The notes under the pieces: generated by a model | Seen by the model: only the letters and a program-made list of their open reading frames with translations | What the model was told of the DNA's origin: nothing | Database searches by the model: none | Translations under genes and position numbers: made by a program | Shown: positions 8,928 through 21,479 of the stretch, one piece after another | How positions within the stretch are numbered: the stretch's first letter is position 1 | Layout: every line of letters starts with the position of its first letter | DNA from: an uncultured Ruminiclostridium sp. | Lineage (GTDB): Bacteria; Bacillota; Clostridia; Oscillospirales; Ruminococcaceae | Assembly: GCA_947629925.1 (NCBI GenBank) | Contig: CANRFO010000002.1 | Span: 1-64,000, forward strand | DNA length: 64,000 bases | Reading direction: 5' to 3'

Positions 8928-9551
8928 ATGCACATCATAGCCCACCGCGGTTTCTGGAAAACCGAGGAAGAAAAGAACACTCTTGCCGCCTTTGAGCGGG
9001 CGTTTTCCAACGGCTACGGCATAGAAACAGACATCAGGGACTTTGACGGACAAGCGGTCATCTCCCATAATCCTGCGGACAAGTACTGCCCGCTTATGAC
9101 TGATATGCTGGAGCTTTGGAAAAAATACGGCAAGCCCGCTCTTGCTCTGAATGTCAAAGCTGACGGCTTATATCTGCTGCTGGAGGATATTTTCAAGGAA
9201 TACGGTCTTACCGAAAAGAATTATTTTCTCTTTGATTCCTCAGTCCCTGAGCAGTATATCTACATAAAGCGGGGATACAACATTTTCACCCGAAGCAGCG
9301 AATTTGAGGAAACAATATCCTTTTGGGAGCAAAGCAAGGGCGTTTGGCTTGACCAGTTCACAGAATGCGATCATATAGCTGATACCGTAGAAAAACTGTT
9401 GACTTCGGGGAAAACCGTTTCAGTTGTATCGCCCGAATTGCATAAAAGAGATAATAAAGCGGTGTGGGAGCTTTTGAAGAAATATAAGGACATGGATAAC
9501 CTTATTCTTTGCACCGACACCCCGAAAGAAGCGGAGGAATATTTCAAATGA
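8928..9551 (+). CDS. Glycerophosphodiester phosphodiesterase-like (GDPD) TIM-barrel protein
   Basis: The start at 8928 follows AGAAAGGAA; a start at 8901 would overlap the previous gene. The 207-residue product begins MHIIAHRGF, then NTLAAFERAF, then IETDIRDFDG and SHNPA, matching the His/Arg and Glu/Asp metal sites of the GDPD family. It is short for the family (usually about 240 or more) and lacks a signal peptide, so it would act in the cytoplasm. Related short proteins sit in capsule clusters, where their substrate is unknown. It overlaps the next gene by four bases (ATGA), implying translational coupling to the HAD phosphatase. Confidence 0.75.
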   Translation: MHIIAHRGFWKTEEEKNTLAAFERAFSNGYGIETDIRDFDGQAVISHNPADKYCPLMTDMLELWKKYGKPALALNVKADGLYLLLEDIFKEYGLTEKNYFLFDSSVPEQYIYIKRGYNIFTRSSEFEETISFWEQSKGVWLDQFTECDHIADTVEKLLTSGKTVSVVSPELHKRDNKAVWELLKKYKDMDNLILCTDTPKEAEEYFK

Positions 9552-10177
9552 GCAAGATCAAAGCAGTAATTTTTGATATGGACGGCGTTCTGATAGACGC
9601 CAAGGAGTGGCATTACGAAGCGCTTAACAAAGCCCTCGGACTGTTCGGCTATGAGATAAGCAGATATGAACACCTTGTGACCTACGACGGACTTCCAACC
9701 GCGGACAAGTTATCTATGATGACATTGGAAAAGCAGCTACCAAAGGGCTTGCACAAGTACATAAACGCTTTGAAGCAGGAATATACGATGGAAAAAATAT
9801 TTGTGAACTGCCGCCCTTTGTTTGTGCATGAATATGCCCTGTCAAAGCTGAAGTCCGAAGGATACAGACTGGCAGTTGCGTCAAATTCAATTCGTGCCAC
9901 CGTCGATATAATGATGCAGAAAGCAAGTCTTGAGCGGTATCTTGAGTTTTCTCTCAGCAACCAGGACGTTACAAAGGCAAAGCCTGATCCCGAAATATAC
10001 AACGTTGCAATTTCAAGGCTCGGGCTTGACCCGTCGGAATGTCTTGTGGTGGAGGACAACAAAAACGGCATAGCAGCAGCTACCGCTTCAGGTGCAAATG
10101 TAATGAAGGTGGAAACGGTATACGACGTTAATTATGACAATATCCGCAAAAATATCGAAAGATGTGAGGTGCAGTAA
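9548..10177 (+). CDS. HAD-family phosphatase/phosphoglucomutase-like hydrolase
   Basis: The start at 9548 overlaps the GDPD stop and has GGAGGAA upstream. The 209-residue protein shows all HAD motifs: FDMDGVLID (nucleophile and acid/base Asp), ASNS (motif II), KPDPEIY (Lys), and VVEDNKNGI (motif IV). A helical cap lies between motifs I and II, as in the beta-phosphoglucomutase-like subclass. In this operon it likely dephosphorylates or isomerises a sugar phosphate that feeds the nucleotidyltransferases just downstream; the substrate is inference. Confidence 0.85.
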   Translation: MSKIKAVIFDMDGVLIDAKEWHYEALNKALGLFGYEISRYEHLVTYDGLPTADKLSMMTLEKQLPKGLHKYINALKQEYTMEKIFVNCRPLFVHEYALSKLKSEGYRLAVASNSIRATVDIMMQKASLERYLEFSLSNQDVTKAKPDPEIYNVAISRLGLDPSECLVVEDNKNGIAAATASGANVMKVETVYDVNYDNIRKNIERCEVQ

Positions 10178-10921
10178 ATGAAGATACTTATTCCGATGGT
10201 AGAAAACGAAGTGAAGAACAAGGCGGCTGATACCGCATACTGCACTTCGCTTTATGAAATAGACCGCAAGACCATACTTCAGCATATCATTGAACCTCTG
10301 ACAAAAATTGAGAATGCGGAATTTATATTTATCCTGAATAAAAACAATGTTGAAAAGTATCATTTGGACAGCGTGATAAGGCTGCTTCTGCCCGACGCCG
10401 CTATCGTTGTTGCTCAGGGACAGACAAAAGGCTCCGCCTGCAGCTGTCTTCTCGGAATGGACTATTTTGAGCCTGATGAGCCTTTGATAATAGTAGGCGG
10501 AGACCAGCTTGTGACAGCAGATTTACAGGAGGCGCTGAACAGCTTTATCGCCAATGATTACGACGGCGGAGTGATAACCTTTGAAGATATACACCCTCGC
10601 TGGTCGTATGTAAGGCTGAATGATGAGGGGTTGGTGACTGAAGCCGCAGAAAAGCGTCCCATAAGCAATAACGCCACTACGGGATTTTATTATTTCAAAC
10701 GCACCTCCGATTTTGTGGAATCCGCGTTCAGCATGATAAAAAAGGACGCGGGAGTAAACGGCAATTTCTTTGTATGCCCTGTTTACAATGAGATGATACT
10801 TAATCAGAAAAGGATAGGAACATATAAGATAAAGAAGGAGCAGTATTTCAACTTCAGCCATATCAAAGGGATAGAACTGTATGAAGAATACTGCAGAAAG
10901 GTAAAAGATGAAAACAAGTAA
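10178..10921 (+). CDS. Nucleotidyltransferase-like protein with an altered P-loop signature
   Basis: A 247-residue protein starting directly after the HAD stop. It is similar in plan to the 245-residue protein at 11239: IPM at the N-terminus, KGSACSCLLG, IIVGGDQL as the metal-binding Asp region, and RWSYVRLNDEGLVTEAAEKRP. However, the glycine-rich GxGxRF signature and PKP of active sugar nucleotidyltransferases are replaced (VENEVKNKA, then LYEIDRK). It may be a divergent or regulatory paralogue of the downstream enzyme. It overlaps the cupin gene by 14 bp. Confidence 0.7.
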   Translation: MKILIPMVENEVKNKAADTAYCTSLYEIDRKTILQHIIEPLTKIENAEFIFILNKNNVEKYHLDSVIRLLLPDAAIVVAQGQTKGSACSCLLGMDYFEPDEPLIIVGGDQLVTADLQEALNSFIANDYDGGVITFEDIHPRWSYVRLNDEGLVTEAAEKRPISNNATTGFYYFKRTSDFVESAFSMIKKDAGVNGNFFVCPVYNEMILNQKRIGTYKIKKEQYFNFSHIKGIELYEEYCRKVKDENK

Positions 10922-11237
10922 ACTGTCGGATATGATAGGCGGCTGGTTCGTAGGAAACTTTGAGCCTACCCTCTATCGGACAAACGACGTTGAGGCGGCT
11001 GTAAAAAGCTACAAGGCGGGAGCATATGAACACTCTCATTATCATAAGCTTGCAACTGAGATAACCGTTATAATCTCAGGAAAAGTAAAAATGAACGGCG
11101 CCGAATATAACGAGGGAGATATTATCATAATCGAACCCGGAGAGGCGACGGATTTTCTCGCCGTAACTGACAGCGTGAATGCGGTGATAAAAATACCCGG
11201 CGCCAACAACGACAAATACCTTACGGAGGAACAATAA
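10908..11237 (+). CDS. Cupin-domain protein
   Basis: A 109-residue single cupin. The metal-binding pattern HSHYHKLATE supplies the His-x-His and Glu ligands of motif 1, and GDIIIIEPGEATDF matches motif 2. Small cupins in glycan operons are often isomerases, epimerases or binding proteins for sugar intermediates. It sits between two nucleotidyltransferase-like genes, overlapping the first by 14 bp and leaving one base before the second, so it probably acts on the same intermediate. Confidence 0.75.
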   Translation: MKTSKLSDMIGGWFVGNFEPTLYRTNDVEAAVKSYKAGAYEHSHYHKLATEITVIISGKVKMNGAEYNEGDIIIIEPGEATDFLAVTDSVNAVIKIPGANNDKYLTEEQ

Positions 11238-11238
11238 A

Positions 11239-11976
11239 ATGCTTAATATCGTAATACCGATGGCGGGACGCGGAAGCCGTTTCGCAAACGCAGGATATAA
11301 AATGCCGAAGCCTCTGATAGATGTAAAAGGAAAATATATGATTGAGGTAGTGACTGATAATCTCAGACCTCAGTGCGAACACAGATTTATTTACCTTTGT
11401 CTTGCGGAGCATATAGAAAAGTACGGTCTTACCGAAAAGCTGAACAGCATTGCTCCCGACTGCATAATAGTCCCTGTTTCACAGGTAACGGAGGGTGCCG
11501 CCTGCACAGTCCTGCTTGCAGAAAAATACATAAACAGTGACGAACCGATGATGATAGCAAACTCAGACCAGTTCGTTGATATAAACATAAATGATTACCT
11601 GAAAAAGCAAGGCTCGTATGACGGTCTTATTATGACAATGACCGCACACGACAACAAATGGTCGTTCATAAAATATGATAAAGACGGTTTTGTGACCGAG
11701 GTAAGAGAAAAAGAAGTGATCTCGGACGAAGCTACCGTAGGCATTTACAATTTTGCAAAAGGCAGCGATTTTGTTTCGGGAGCGCACGAGATGATAGACA
11801 GAAATATCCGTGTAAACAATGAGTTTTACGTCGCTCCTGTCTATAACATTCTAATTGAGCAGGGAAAGAAGTTTGCTTATTACAACATCGGCTCCCTGCA
11901 AAACGGAATGTGGGGTCTCGGCGTGCCGGAGGATCTGGAAATTTTCCTCAAAAGTGAACTGAGCAGTAAAGTTTGA
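11239..11976 (+). CDS. Sugar nucleotidyltransferase (NTP_transferase family)
   Basis: A 245-residue protein with an intact nucleotidyltransferase signature: IPMAGRGSRF, then KMPKPLIDVKGK, EGAACTVLLA, and MIANSDQFVD for the catalytic Asp. This family couples a sugar or polyol phosphate to NTP to make an activated donor. GGAGGA precedes the start. It pairs with the altered homologue at 10178; the pair around a cupin suggests activation of an unusual building block. The stop is 14 bp before the acetyltransferase start. Confidence 0.82.
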   Translation: MLNIVIPMAGRGSRFANAGYKMPKPLIDVKGKYMIEVVTDNLRPQCEHRFIYLCLAEHIEKYGLTEKLNSIAPDCIIVPVSQVTEGAACTVLLAEKYINSDEPMMIANSDQFVDININDYLKKQGSYDGLIMTMTAHDNKWSFIKYDKDGFVTEVREKEVISDEATVGIYNFAKGSDFVSGAHEMIDRNIRVNNEFYVAPVYNILIEQGKKFAYYNIGSLQNGMWGLGVPEDLEIFLKSELSSKV

Positions 11977-11990
11977 AAGGAAGACTGTTT

Positions 11991-12733
11991 ATGAAAGTTA
12001 CTCAGAAAACACTGGATCTACTTGCTGAAAAAAAGGTTTATACTTCTTATGACGGAACAAGCAGACTAAAAGTCGGAGATGATATTTTTGTTAATGCAAA
12101 CACTTTGATTGAACCTTATAGTATGTTTTCAGGGAATAGAATATTATCTATGGGGTCGTTTTCATATTCATGGACTCAAATGAGAGAGGATACGATTATT
12201 GGACGTTATAGCAGTATTGCCGCAGCTAACAGGACATTCGGACCGCAACATCCTTATGAACGATTTACAAGTTCAAGTGTGACACTAGACAGAGGTTTTG
12301 TTATATTTTCAAAATGTGTAAATAGTGTTGAAAAAAATGGATTTATTACAAAACCAATACCTACCCCCCCCGCATAACGATCGGCAATGATGTATGGGTA
12401 GGCAGCAACTGCGCTTTAAAACCCGGTATTACGATTCATGATGGAGCAATAATCGCAACAGGAGCTGTTGTAACAAAAGATGTTCCGCCATATGCTATCG
12501 TGGGCGGAGTTCCTGCTAAAATAATAAAAATGCGTTTCCCTGATAACATAATTTGGGAAATGCTGAAGCTTCAATGGTGGGACTATTGCTTTACTGATTT
12601 CAACATTGAAGCCGATGCGCCTGTTGAACAGTTTATTGATACAATCAAGCAGGGCGTTTCTGATGGAAAGATACAAAAATTTGAGCCTGTTCCGTTGACA
12701 GGTGCGGAGATAATTGCTACCGCAGGCGAATAA
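11991..12733 (+). pseudogene. CatB-like hexapeptide acetyltransferase, split by a frameshift in a C8 tract (phase OFF)
   Basis: The first part runs 11991-12377 (128 residues), then hits a stop right after a run of eight C. The other part continues in the -1 frame to 12733. It includes ITIGNDVWVGSN, PGITIHDGAIIATGAVV, VPPYAIVGGVPAK and QWWDY, typical of left-handed-beta-helix xenobiotic/CatB-like O-acetyltransferases. Adding one C gives an uninterrupted protein of 247 residues, a normal family length. The start at 11991 follows GAAAGGAAG. When ON it would O- or N-acetylate the surface glycan. It is the last gene before the terminator and more AT-rich than the nucleotidyltransferase genes before it. 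Confidence 0.85.
12364..12371 (+). repeat. C8 homopolymer tract causing the acetyltransferase frameshift
   Basis: Eight C at the exact point where the reading frame breaks. The other G/C tracts in the window are nine long; a ninth C here would restore the frame. Confidence 0.9.
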
Positions 12734-12921
12734 CTAACTAATAGCTTCACCAAAATTAAATCGGAAAGCAAAAAATAAACTAATCGTCACTTTTTTGATA
12801 TCGTTGTGCTAAGATCATTAGTATAAATTATTTATAAAACATAATGAAAAAATTTTTAAATGAACCTTCTTGTTAAATTTAATAGTTTTATTTCAGGCAA
12901 GTAAACCGTTTCCCAAAAAGA

Positions 12922-12964
12922 CCCCTCCCGACAGTAACACTTTAAATCAACTGTCAGGAGGGGG
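12922..12964 (+). terminator. Rho-independent terminator of the glycan operon
   Basis: A 14-bp stem (CCCCTCCCGACAGT with ACTGTCAGGAGGGG, one mismatch) with a 14-nt loop followed by TTTATATT. It lies about 190 bp after the acetyltransferase; the 12734-12921 stretch holds no gene that I can see. Confidence 0.8.
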
Positions 12965-12981
12965 TTTATATTATAAGTTTA

Positions 12982-13152
12982 TCAAAATACAGAAATGTCT
13001 GTCTTAGCTGATTTCAGAAACCTGCCTTTCGCCGATGACTTTTCTTTCGGAACGCCACTGCTCAGATTTGACTGCATTTCTCGTATCCTGTCGAGGATAT
13101 ACGGTTTGCTTTCGGATATTACGTTACTAATCGGTTGAATACGTTTCGCAAA
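12982..13152 (-). pseudogene. Decayed gene fragment (about 57 codons, no start)
   Basis: On the minus strand an open frame of 57 codons runs from just after a stop at 13153-13155 to a TGA at 12982-12984. It has coding-like composition (ILDRIREMQSN, then a Lys/Ser-rich tail) but no ATG with a ribosome site at its beginning. I do not recognise it. The rest of 13156-13493 holds no convincing gene. It may be the tail of a gene lost when neighbouring elements inserted. Confidence 0.3.
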
Positions 13153-13493
13153 TTAAACACCTCACTGTCAGTTAATACGACGCTATGTTTTATATAATTG
13201 TGACCATCACATTTTCACCGAAGCATACACGTTTATGTACCTTATCCTGTCAGACTTCTGCGTTGCAAAGGGCTTGTCCGCAGAATATATCTTGTCCTGC
13301 TTTTTTATCTGTTCGCTGTTCTTGAATGAAAGCAGCGGGAACCCAAAAATAAGCTGCTTTTGGGCGAATTTTGCAACGTGAAACATTTTTAATTGCAGAT
13401 TTTACATATAACATGATTATATCCCATAACAATATGCTGCTGTCATATTTTATTCCGACATATGCTGTCTGCCGCTTTCTCCTGAATATAACA

Positions 13494-16999
<3,506 letters not shown>

Positions 17000-17348
17000 C
17001 GCCCGCGCCTCAGCGCTTAAACAATTTTTTCAAAGACTGTTCTTTTTTAAGAGCAGCCTTTTTTCTATTTTTTGATATTTTTCACAGGCTGCTATTTTAT
17101 TAAATTATGTATAAATACTTTGCGTCTATTAGCTCAAAATTTTCATTGATGAACGTGAAACAAAATCTGCTCAACAAAAAAATTTAAAAATTTTTTTAAA
17201 AAATGTGGTCCACTTGCCAAATTTTTCGGCTTTAAAAGTGAGGGGCAAATTTCTCGCAGCTTCACTAAAATTTTTGATAAAATTCAGAATTTTAAAAAAG
17301 TACTCAAACAAAAGAAACCAATTTCGCTTCCTGCTGCAAAAAAGAAAA

Positions 17349-17373
17349 AGGGAGCCCCGATTCAGGTCTCCCT
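17349..17373 (-). terminator. Weak hairpin with T-rich tail (minus strand)
   Basis: AGGGAG and CTCCCT form a 6-bp stem followed on the minus strand by TTTTTCTTTTTT. It lies in the AT-rich gene-free stretch 17000-17430, for which I see no other feature. The stem is short. Confidence 0.3.
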
Positions 17374-17430
17374 CGGCAAACAAAAAACGGCAAATTGATA
17401 TCACGGATTTTTAAAATATACAAAAAAGTA

Positions 17431-17459
17431 TTGACTTCAGCGATTTAAAGTAATATAAT
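17431..17459 (+). promoter_or_regulatory. Sigma-70-type promoter for the recombinase transcript
   Basis: TTGACT (17431-17436), 17-bp spacer, TATAAT (17454-17459). The predicted transcript starts near 17466 and has a leader of about 120 nt before the 58-residue protein at 17586. Confidence 0.75.
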
Positions 17460-17585
17460 CTAAGCATAATATACCTTGCTCAGAGTTATGGCGTCGTATA
17501 TGAGCAAAGTATATAAAACGGCCTCCATCCCGTTATACTGTACAAGCGCCGAAGCATACAGATTAAGTGACGGAGGTGTTGGTCA

Positions 17586-17762
17586 ATGAAACACAGAGAA
17601 TTTGTGTTTATCGGAGAAAATGCTCCGATAATAAATGAAAAGGAAAATGCGGAATTTCTGCTTCAGTTTCAAAAAGCAATTCTTTGCTCACTTGAAAAAA
17701 GAAAATTACTGACTCCCGAACAGAAAGAACGCTGTATCAAAGAGCTTACAAGAACTCGGTAA
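17586..17762 (+). CDS. Small protein preceding a large serine recombinase
   Basis: A 58-residue protein, starting MKHREF and ending ELTRTR, with GGAGG upstream. The second half resembles the short helical segment often found in small proteins encoded just before large serine recombinases in Firmicutes (LTPEQKERC). It is 25 bp from the recombinase start and shares its promoter. A function such as recombinase accessory or directionality factor is possible, but nothing in the sequence proves it. Confidence 0.65.
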   Translation: MKHREFVFIGENAPIINEKENAEFLLQFQKAILCSLEKRKLLTPEQKERCIKELTRTR

Positions 17763-17787
17763 AATTCTGATAAAAACGAAAGGAGCC

Positions 17788-19899
17788 ATGGCTATGCTGG
17801 AAAAGTATGAGCTGCTTAATCAGGAGAGAAAATTTCAGTCGGTCAAGAAAAAGGTAGCCGCTTATTGCAGGGTATCCACAGACAATGAGGATCAGGCGAA
17901 CTCTTTTGAAAGTCAGCAAAGATATTTCAGGCAATACATAGAACATCACCCCGACTGGGAGCTGTATGAAGTGTTTGCCGATGAGGGCATTTCGGGAACA
18001 AATACCAAAAAGCGCAGGGAATTCAACAGAATGATCGCCTGCGCTGAGGAGGGCCGTTTTGACCTTATTATCACAAAGGAAATATCCCGTTTTGCAAGAA
18101 ACACGCTGGACAGTATCTTCTACACCCGTGAACTGAAAAAATACGGCGTAGGCGTTATTTTTATGAATGACGGCATAAATACAATGGACGGCGACGCTGA
18201 GCTTCGTCTTGCCATTATGTCGTCGATAGCGCAGGAAGAAAGCCGCAGGACTTCCCAGCGCGTCAAGTGGGGGCAGAAGCGTCAGATGGAACAGGGTGTT
18301 GTTTTCGGGAGAGATATGCTTGGATATGACGTGAAAAACGGCAAGATGACTGTCAACGAGAAAGGTGCTGAGATCGTAAGACTTATTTTTCATAAATTTG
18401 CAAATGAGGGCAAAGGCACTCACGTTATCGCCCGCGAGCTTCAGGAAGCGGGGGTCTCTCCTATGAGGATCAAGCACTGGTCAAACACGGTCATTCTCCG
18501 AGTGATACGAAATGAGAAATACTGCGGCGATCTGGTGCAGAAAAAGACCATAACTCCTGATTTTCTTTCTCACGAGAAAAAGTGCAATCACGGCGAAGAG
18601 GAATTTGTTATAATCAGGGATCATCACGAGCCTATCGTTTCCCGCGAGCTGTTCGAGAGGGCAAACAAGCTGCTTGAAAGCAGATCTTTATCACAGGAAG
18701 GCAAAGCAAAGCACAGCAACCGCTATCCTTTTTCAGGCAAGATAAAGTGCGGCGTTTGCGGCTCAAGCTTTGTGGCGAGGTACAAAAAAAGGAAAGACGG
18801 CTCACAGTACAAAGCGTGGCGCTGTTACGAAGCCTCTGCTCACGGCAGCCCTCATGTCGATAGGGCAGGGAATAACGTTGGCTGCTGCGGAAAGTCCATA
18901 AGAAATGAAGATGCGATATATCTTATGTACCTTGTCTGCAAGGAGCTGAATATCGACCGTGAAAAGGTGGCAAATGACCTTATCAGGGCAATCGGCTCTG
19001 TTATCTCCGATAAGTGTATTTCAGATACAAAAGCATTATATGAAAAAATCGAAGAGATAAGAAAAAAACGCATAAGTCTTATTGAGCTGTATATAGGAGG
19101 CAATATCGATAAAGAAGAGTTCACAGCGCTCAGGACAAAGTATGACGAAGACATTGAAAAGACGAGAGCCATAGCCGAGGGAGCTGAAAAGCAGCAGGAG
19201 CTTATAAAACATCAGCAGGAGCTTCTTTCGGATATAAAAAATGCTGTAATTGAGCTTGTGAACGGAATTATATATGAAGATGAGTTTTACTCGGAGCTTC
19301 TTGATAAAATGGTGGTCAATGATACCGAGCATATAGACATATATCTTAATATGCTGCCGTATAAGTGGTCTTATGCGGTAGCAAAGCATATTTACGGCAT
19401 TTATCAGAATACGGAAAAAGACAATAAAAAACGAAACATTTCCGATACATATGTGGGTACTGAAGAGCTTGCGCACCTTGAGATAGTCGGTTCGGTGGTT
19501 TCCCAGCTCACCTGCGGCGAGGGAGCAAAGTCCTTTGACCGCTATGGAAAAGGCGATTACTATGTAGACCATTCAAATGCCGTTTATCCCGCCAGCGCCG
19601 CAGGCGTACCCTTTACCGCTGCGTATATCCAGAGTAAAGGCGACCCTATCGCCGACATTATGGAAGATCTGGCGGCAGAGCAGAAAGCCCGCGCCACCTA
19701 TGACAATATCCTCCGCCTCTCCGACGACCCTGACGTGAACAACGTGATGAAATTCCTCAGAGAACGCGAGATCATCCACTTCCAGCGGTTCGGCGATACA
19801 AATCATACAAAGTTAAGTGGGTTTTTGCCGTTCACGACTGATAAAATGGCGTTGTTTACTACGCCTTCAAATACTGAAAAATATGGCTGTGCAGGGTAG
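17788..19899 (+). CDS. Large serine recombinase fused in frame to a manganese-catalase fragment
   Basis: Residues 20-165 are a resolvase-type catalytic domain with nucleophile Ser30 in AYCRVSTD. The recombinase domain follows (about 190-290), then a zinc ribbon near 330 (KCGVCGSSF and later CCGKS), then a coiled coil. Around residue 553 the protein switches to a manganese catalase: GTEELAHLE, PFTAAYIQSKGDPIAD, AAEQKARATY and LREREIIHFQRFG supply the Glu/His metal ligands. After residue 670 a short unrelated tail ends the frame at 19899. A normal large serine recombinase ends near 550 residues, so the tail is host sequence read through at an attachment junction. The start has AAAGGAG upstream. 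Confidence 0.85.
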   Translation: MAMLEKYELLNQERKFQSVKKKVAAYCRVSTDNEDQANSFESQQRYFRQYIEHHPDWELYEVFADEGISGTNTKKRREFNRMIACAEEGRFDLIITKEISRFARNTLDSIFYTRELKKYGVGVIFMNDGINTMDGDAELRLAIMSSIAQEESRRTSQRVKWGQKRQMEQGVVFGRDMLGYDVKNGKMTVNEKGAEIVRLIFHKFANEGKGTHVIARELQEAGVSPMRIKHWSNTVILRVIRNEKYCGDLVQKKTITPDFLSHEKKCNHGEEEFVIIRDHHEPIVSRELFERANKLLESRSLSQEGKAKHSNRYPFSGKIKCGVCGSSFVARYKKRKDGSQYKAWRCYEASAHGSPHVDRAGNNVGCCGKSIRNEDAIYLMYLVCKELNIDREKVANDLIRAIGSVISDKCISDTKALYEKIEEIRKKRISLIELYIGGNIDKEEFTALRTKYDEDIEKTRAIAEGAEKQQELIKHQQELLSDIKNAVIELVNGIIYEDEFYSELLDKMVVNDTEHIDIYLNMLPYKWSYAVAKHIYGIYQNTEKDNKKRNISDTYVGTEELAHLEIVGSVVSQLTCGEGAKSFDRYGKGDYYVDHSNAVYPASAAGVPFTAAYIQSKGDPIADIMEDLAAEQKARATYDNILRLSDDPDVNNVMKFLREREIIHFQRFGDTNHTKLSGFLPFTTDKMALFTTPSNTEKYGCAG
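19456..19796 (+). pseudogene. cotJC: Middle fragment of a manganese catalase (CotJC-like) gene used as integration target
   Basis: The 114 codons from GTEELAHLE to HFQRFG match the core of the di-manganese catalase/CotJC spore-coat family. The N-terminal part (about 65 residues in CotJC) is absent upstream, replaced by recombinase sequence. The C-terminal end is cut at TTCGGCGA (19789-19796). Joining this to 40807-40848 gives FGELLDAYQSKIK and a stop in the same frame, a plausible natural C-terminus. The gene is thus broken at two places by two recombinase-encoding elements. Confidence 0.8.
19789..19796 (+). other. attL core (TTCGGCGA)
   Basis: The last catalase bases before divergence; the same eight bases occur at 40807-40814 where catalase coding resumes. 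An 8-bp identity alone is weak, but the codon-phase match makes it convincing. Confidence 0.7.
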
Positions 19900-19914
19900 A
19901 ATCCCTGCACAGCC
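19885..19914. terminator. Perfect 12-bp hairpin between convergent recombinase genes
   Basis: GGCTGTGCAGGG and CCCTGCACAGCC around a 6-nt loop. It begins one base after the stop of the leftward integrase and is followed on that strand by ATATTTTT. It probably terminates the integrase transcript. Confidence 0.8.
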
Positions 19915-19915
19915 A

Positions 19916-21445
19916 TTAAATATTCCACTCTATTTTTACACTTCCGTCCTCGGCAATAATGATTTTGCTTATCATTATCATTGCAACTGCTTTTTTACGA
20001 TCATAGTCTGCATTCTGCCACGACTTTGCCAGATTTACCACAGTTTCGGCTTCATTGTTTTGGTATTTAAGCTCATCCAGTCGTTGGTACAGGACGAGTT
20101 TGTCGTTTTTGAGCTGCGCAGCTTTTTGATTTGCCAGAGCGAGAAGTTCTTCGTTAAATCCTCCTTTTAAAATAGCGCTCACGAGCTGCTGCTCTTCCTG
20201 TTCCACAGCCTTTATTTTCAGCTTTATATTATTCATCTCAGCAGGTTCAGCTTTTTTGGCTGAGCGAGCAGTGCCTTTTAATTCGGATAGTTTTTCTGCT
20301 ATACAGTCATAAACCATATTTTCCAGATTTTCAGCATAAATGGATACTTTCGGACCGGTGCATATTCTTTTGTGAGATTTGCCTGTACAATTGAAATACC
20401 TCCTGATCTTGCCGTCCTTGTTTATTTTACCTTTAACGGTAGTCATAGTATGACCGCATTTTTCGCACATCACCTTTCCTGCCAGCCAGCTTGTGGAATT
20501 GCTGTAACTGTTGGTGATCTGCCTGTTCTTTTCCAGTTTTCTCTGGCATTTGAGCCATATATCAGAATCTACTACTCCCTGATGAGTCAAAAGAACCAGC
20601 TTCATATCCGACCAGTCGGAATCGTTGGGTGTGTGCTTGCTCCTGCCGTAAAGCTGAGCGCCATATTCTCCTGTAAACATGGAAATGTCTGATATTATTT
20701 GAGTTCCGTGACGTTCGTAGTATTCATAAATATCCGAATCGGCTTTGACATAAATAGGATTTTTCAGTAAAGCGGACAACTTTGCTGTTGTCCAACTGCT
20801 CCCGTTCAGCGGATTTTTTCCTTCTGCAACCAGTATATCCAGCAGATGACGCAGTGAAACGTTTTCCTGCGCATAGACCTCATAGATATAGCATACCTGT
20901 TCTACCTCTGATGGAATAGGATCCAGCTTTTTTGTTTTGATGTTATGTATTATCGTGGGTACCAGTTCAAAACCGTATGGCTTACGTCCGCCCATATAAA
21001 AACCCATTTCGCTCCTGTGAGCGTATGCCTGAGTTACACGGTTAACAGTGGACGTTCGCTCAAACTCGGCAAAAACCATAAGCAGTTTGACAATCATTTC
21101 TCCATAAGGCGAGGATGTATCAAAGGATTCCTGAGATGATATGAACATCACATTATGTTCTTTGAATTCCTGCAAAATATTCACAAAATCTGCCAGTGAT
21201 CTGCTGATACGATCCAGCTTATACACTATGACCTTATCAATCTTGCCTTGCCGTATCATTTTCATCATCTTCTGAAAGCCGTCACGGTTCATGTTGCCGC
21301 CTGAAAATCCATTGTCAACTATGGGTATGATTTTCTCGTTCTTTTCGTCCGGCTTTAGCATTGAACGGCAGTAATCAAGTTGAGTTTCGCAGCTTATGCT
21401 GTTTTCTCTTTCAACGGATTTTCTTGCATAAAGCACAATTGCCAC
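19916..21445 (-). CDS. Large serine integrase of the 21-kb element
   Basis: 509 residues. The catalytic domain (1-150) has nucleophile Ser10 in LYARKSVERE, DNGFSGGNMNRDGF and YKLDRISRSL. The recombinase domain spans about 175-290, the zinc ribbon is KVMCEKCGHTM near 345, and a coiled coil follows. Such enzymes cut attP and attB with a 2-bp overlap and integrate without host factors. It lies about 120 bp from the left end core, the usual place for an integrase. It differs clearly from the convergent recombinase at 17788, so two independent elements used this catalase gene. It is last in a leftward run of genes from 23977. Confidence 0.92.
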   Translation of the reverse strand: MAIVLYARKSVERENSISCETQLDYCRSMLKPDEKNEKIIPIVDNGFSGGNMNRDGFQKMMKMIRQGKIDKVIVYKLDRISRSLADFVNILQEFKEHNVMFISSQESFDTSSPYGEMIVKLLMVFAEFERTSTVNRVTQAYAHRSEMGFYMGGRKPYGFELVPTIIHNIKTKKLDPIPSEVEQVCYIYEVYAQENVSLRHLLDILVAEGKNPLNGSSWTTAKLSALLKNPIYVKADSDIYEYYERHGTQIISDISMFTGEYGAQLYGRSKHTPNDSDWSDMKLVLLTHQGVVDSDIWLKCQRKLEKNRQITNSYSNSTSWLAGKVMCEKCGHTMTTVKGKINKDGKIRRYFNCTGKSHKRICTGPKVSIYAENLENMVYDCIAEKLSELKGTARSAKKAEPAEMNNIKLKIKAVEQEEQQLVSAILKGGFNEELLALANQKAAQLKNDKLVLYQRLDELKYQNNEAETVVNLAKSWQNADYDRKKAVAMIMISKIIIAEDGSVKIEWNI

Positions 21446-21479
21446 TGATACACCCCCTCTCTATGGTAATTATATAAAG

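Noticed and set aside
17205-17414. 69-codon frame in the AT-rich region before the recombinase promoter
   Set aside because: The composition is low-complexity Lys/Phe, with no ribosome site, and it overlaps a hairpin.
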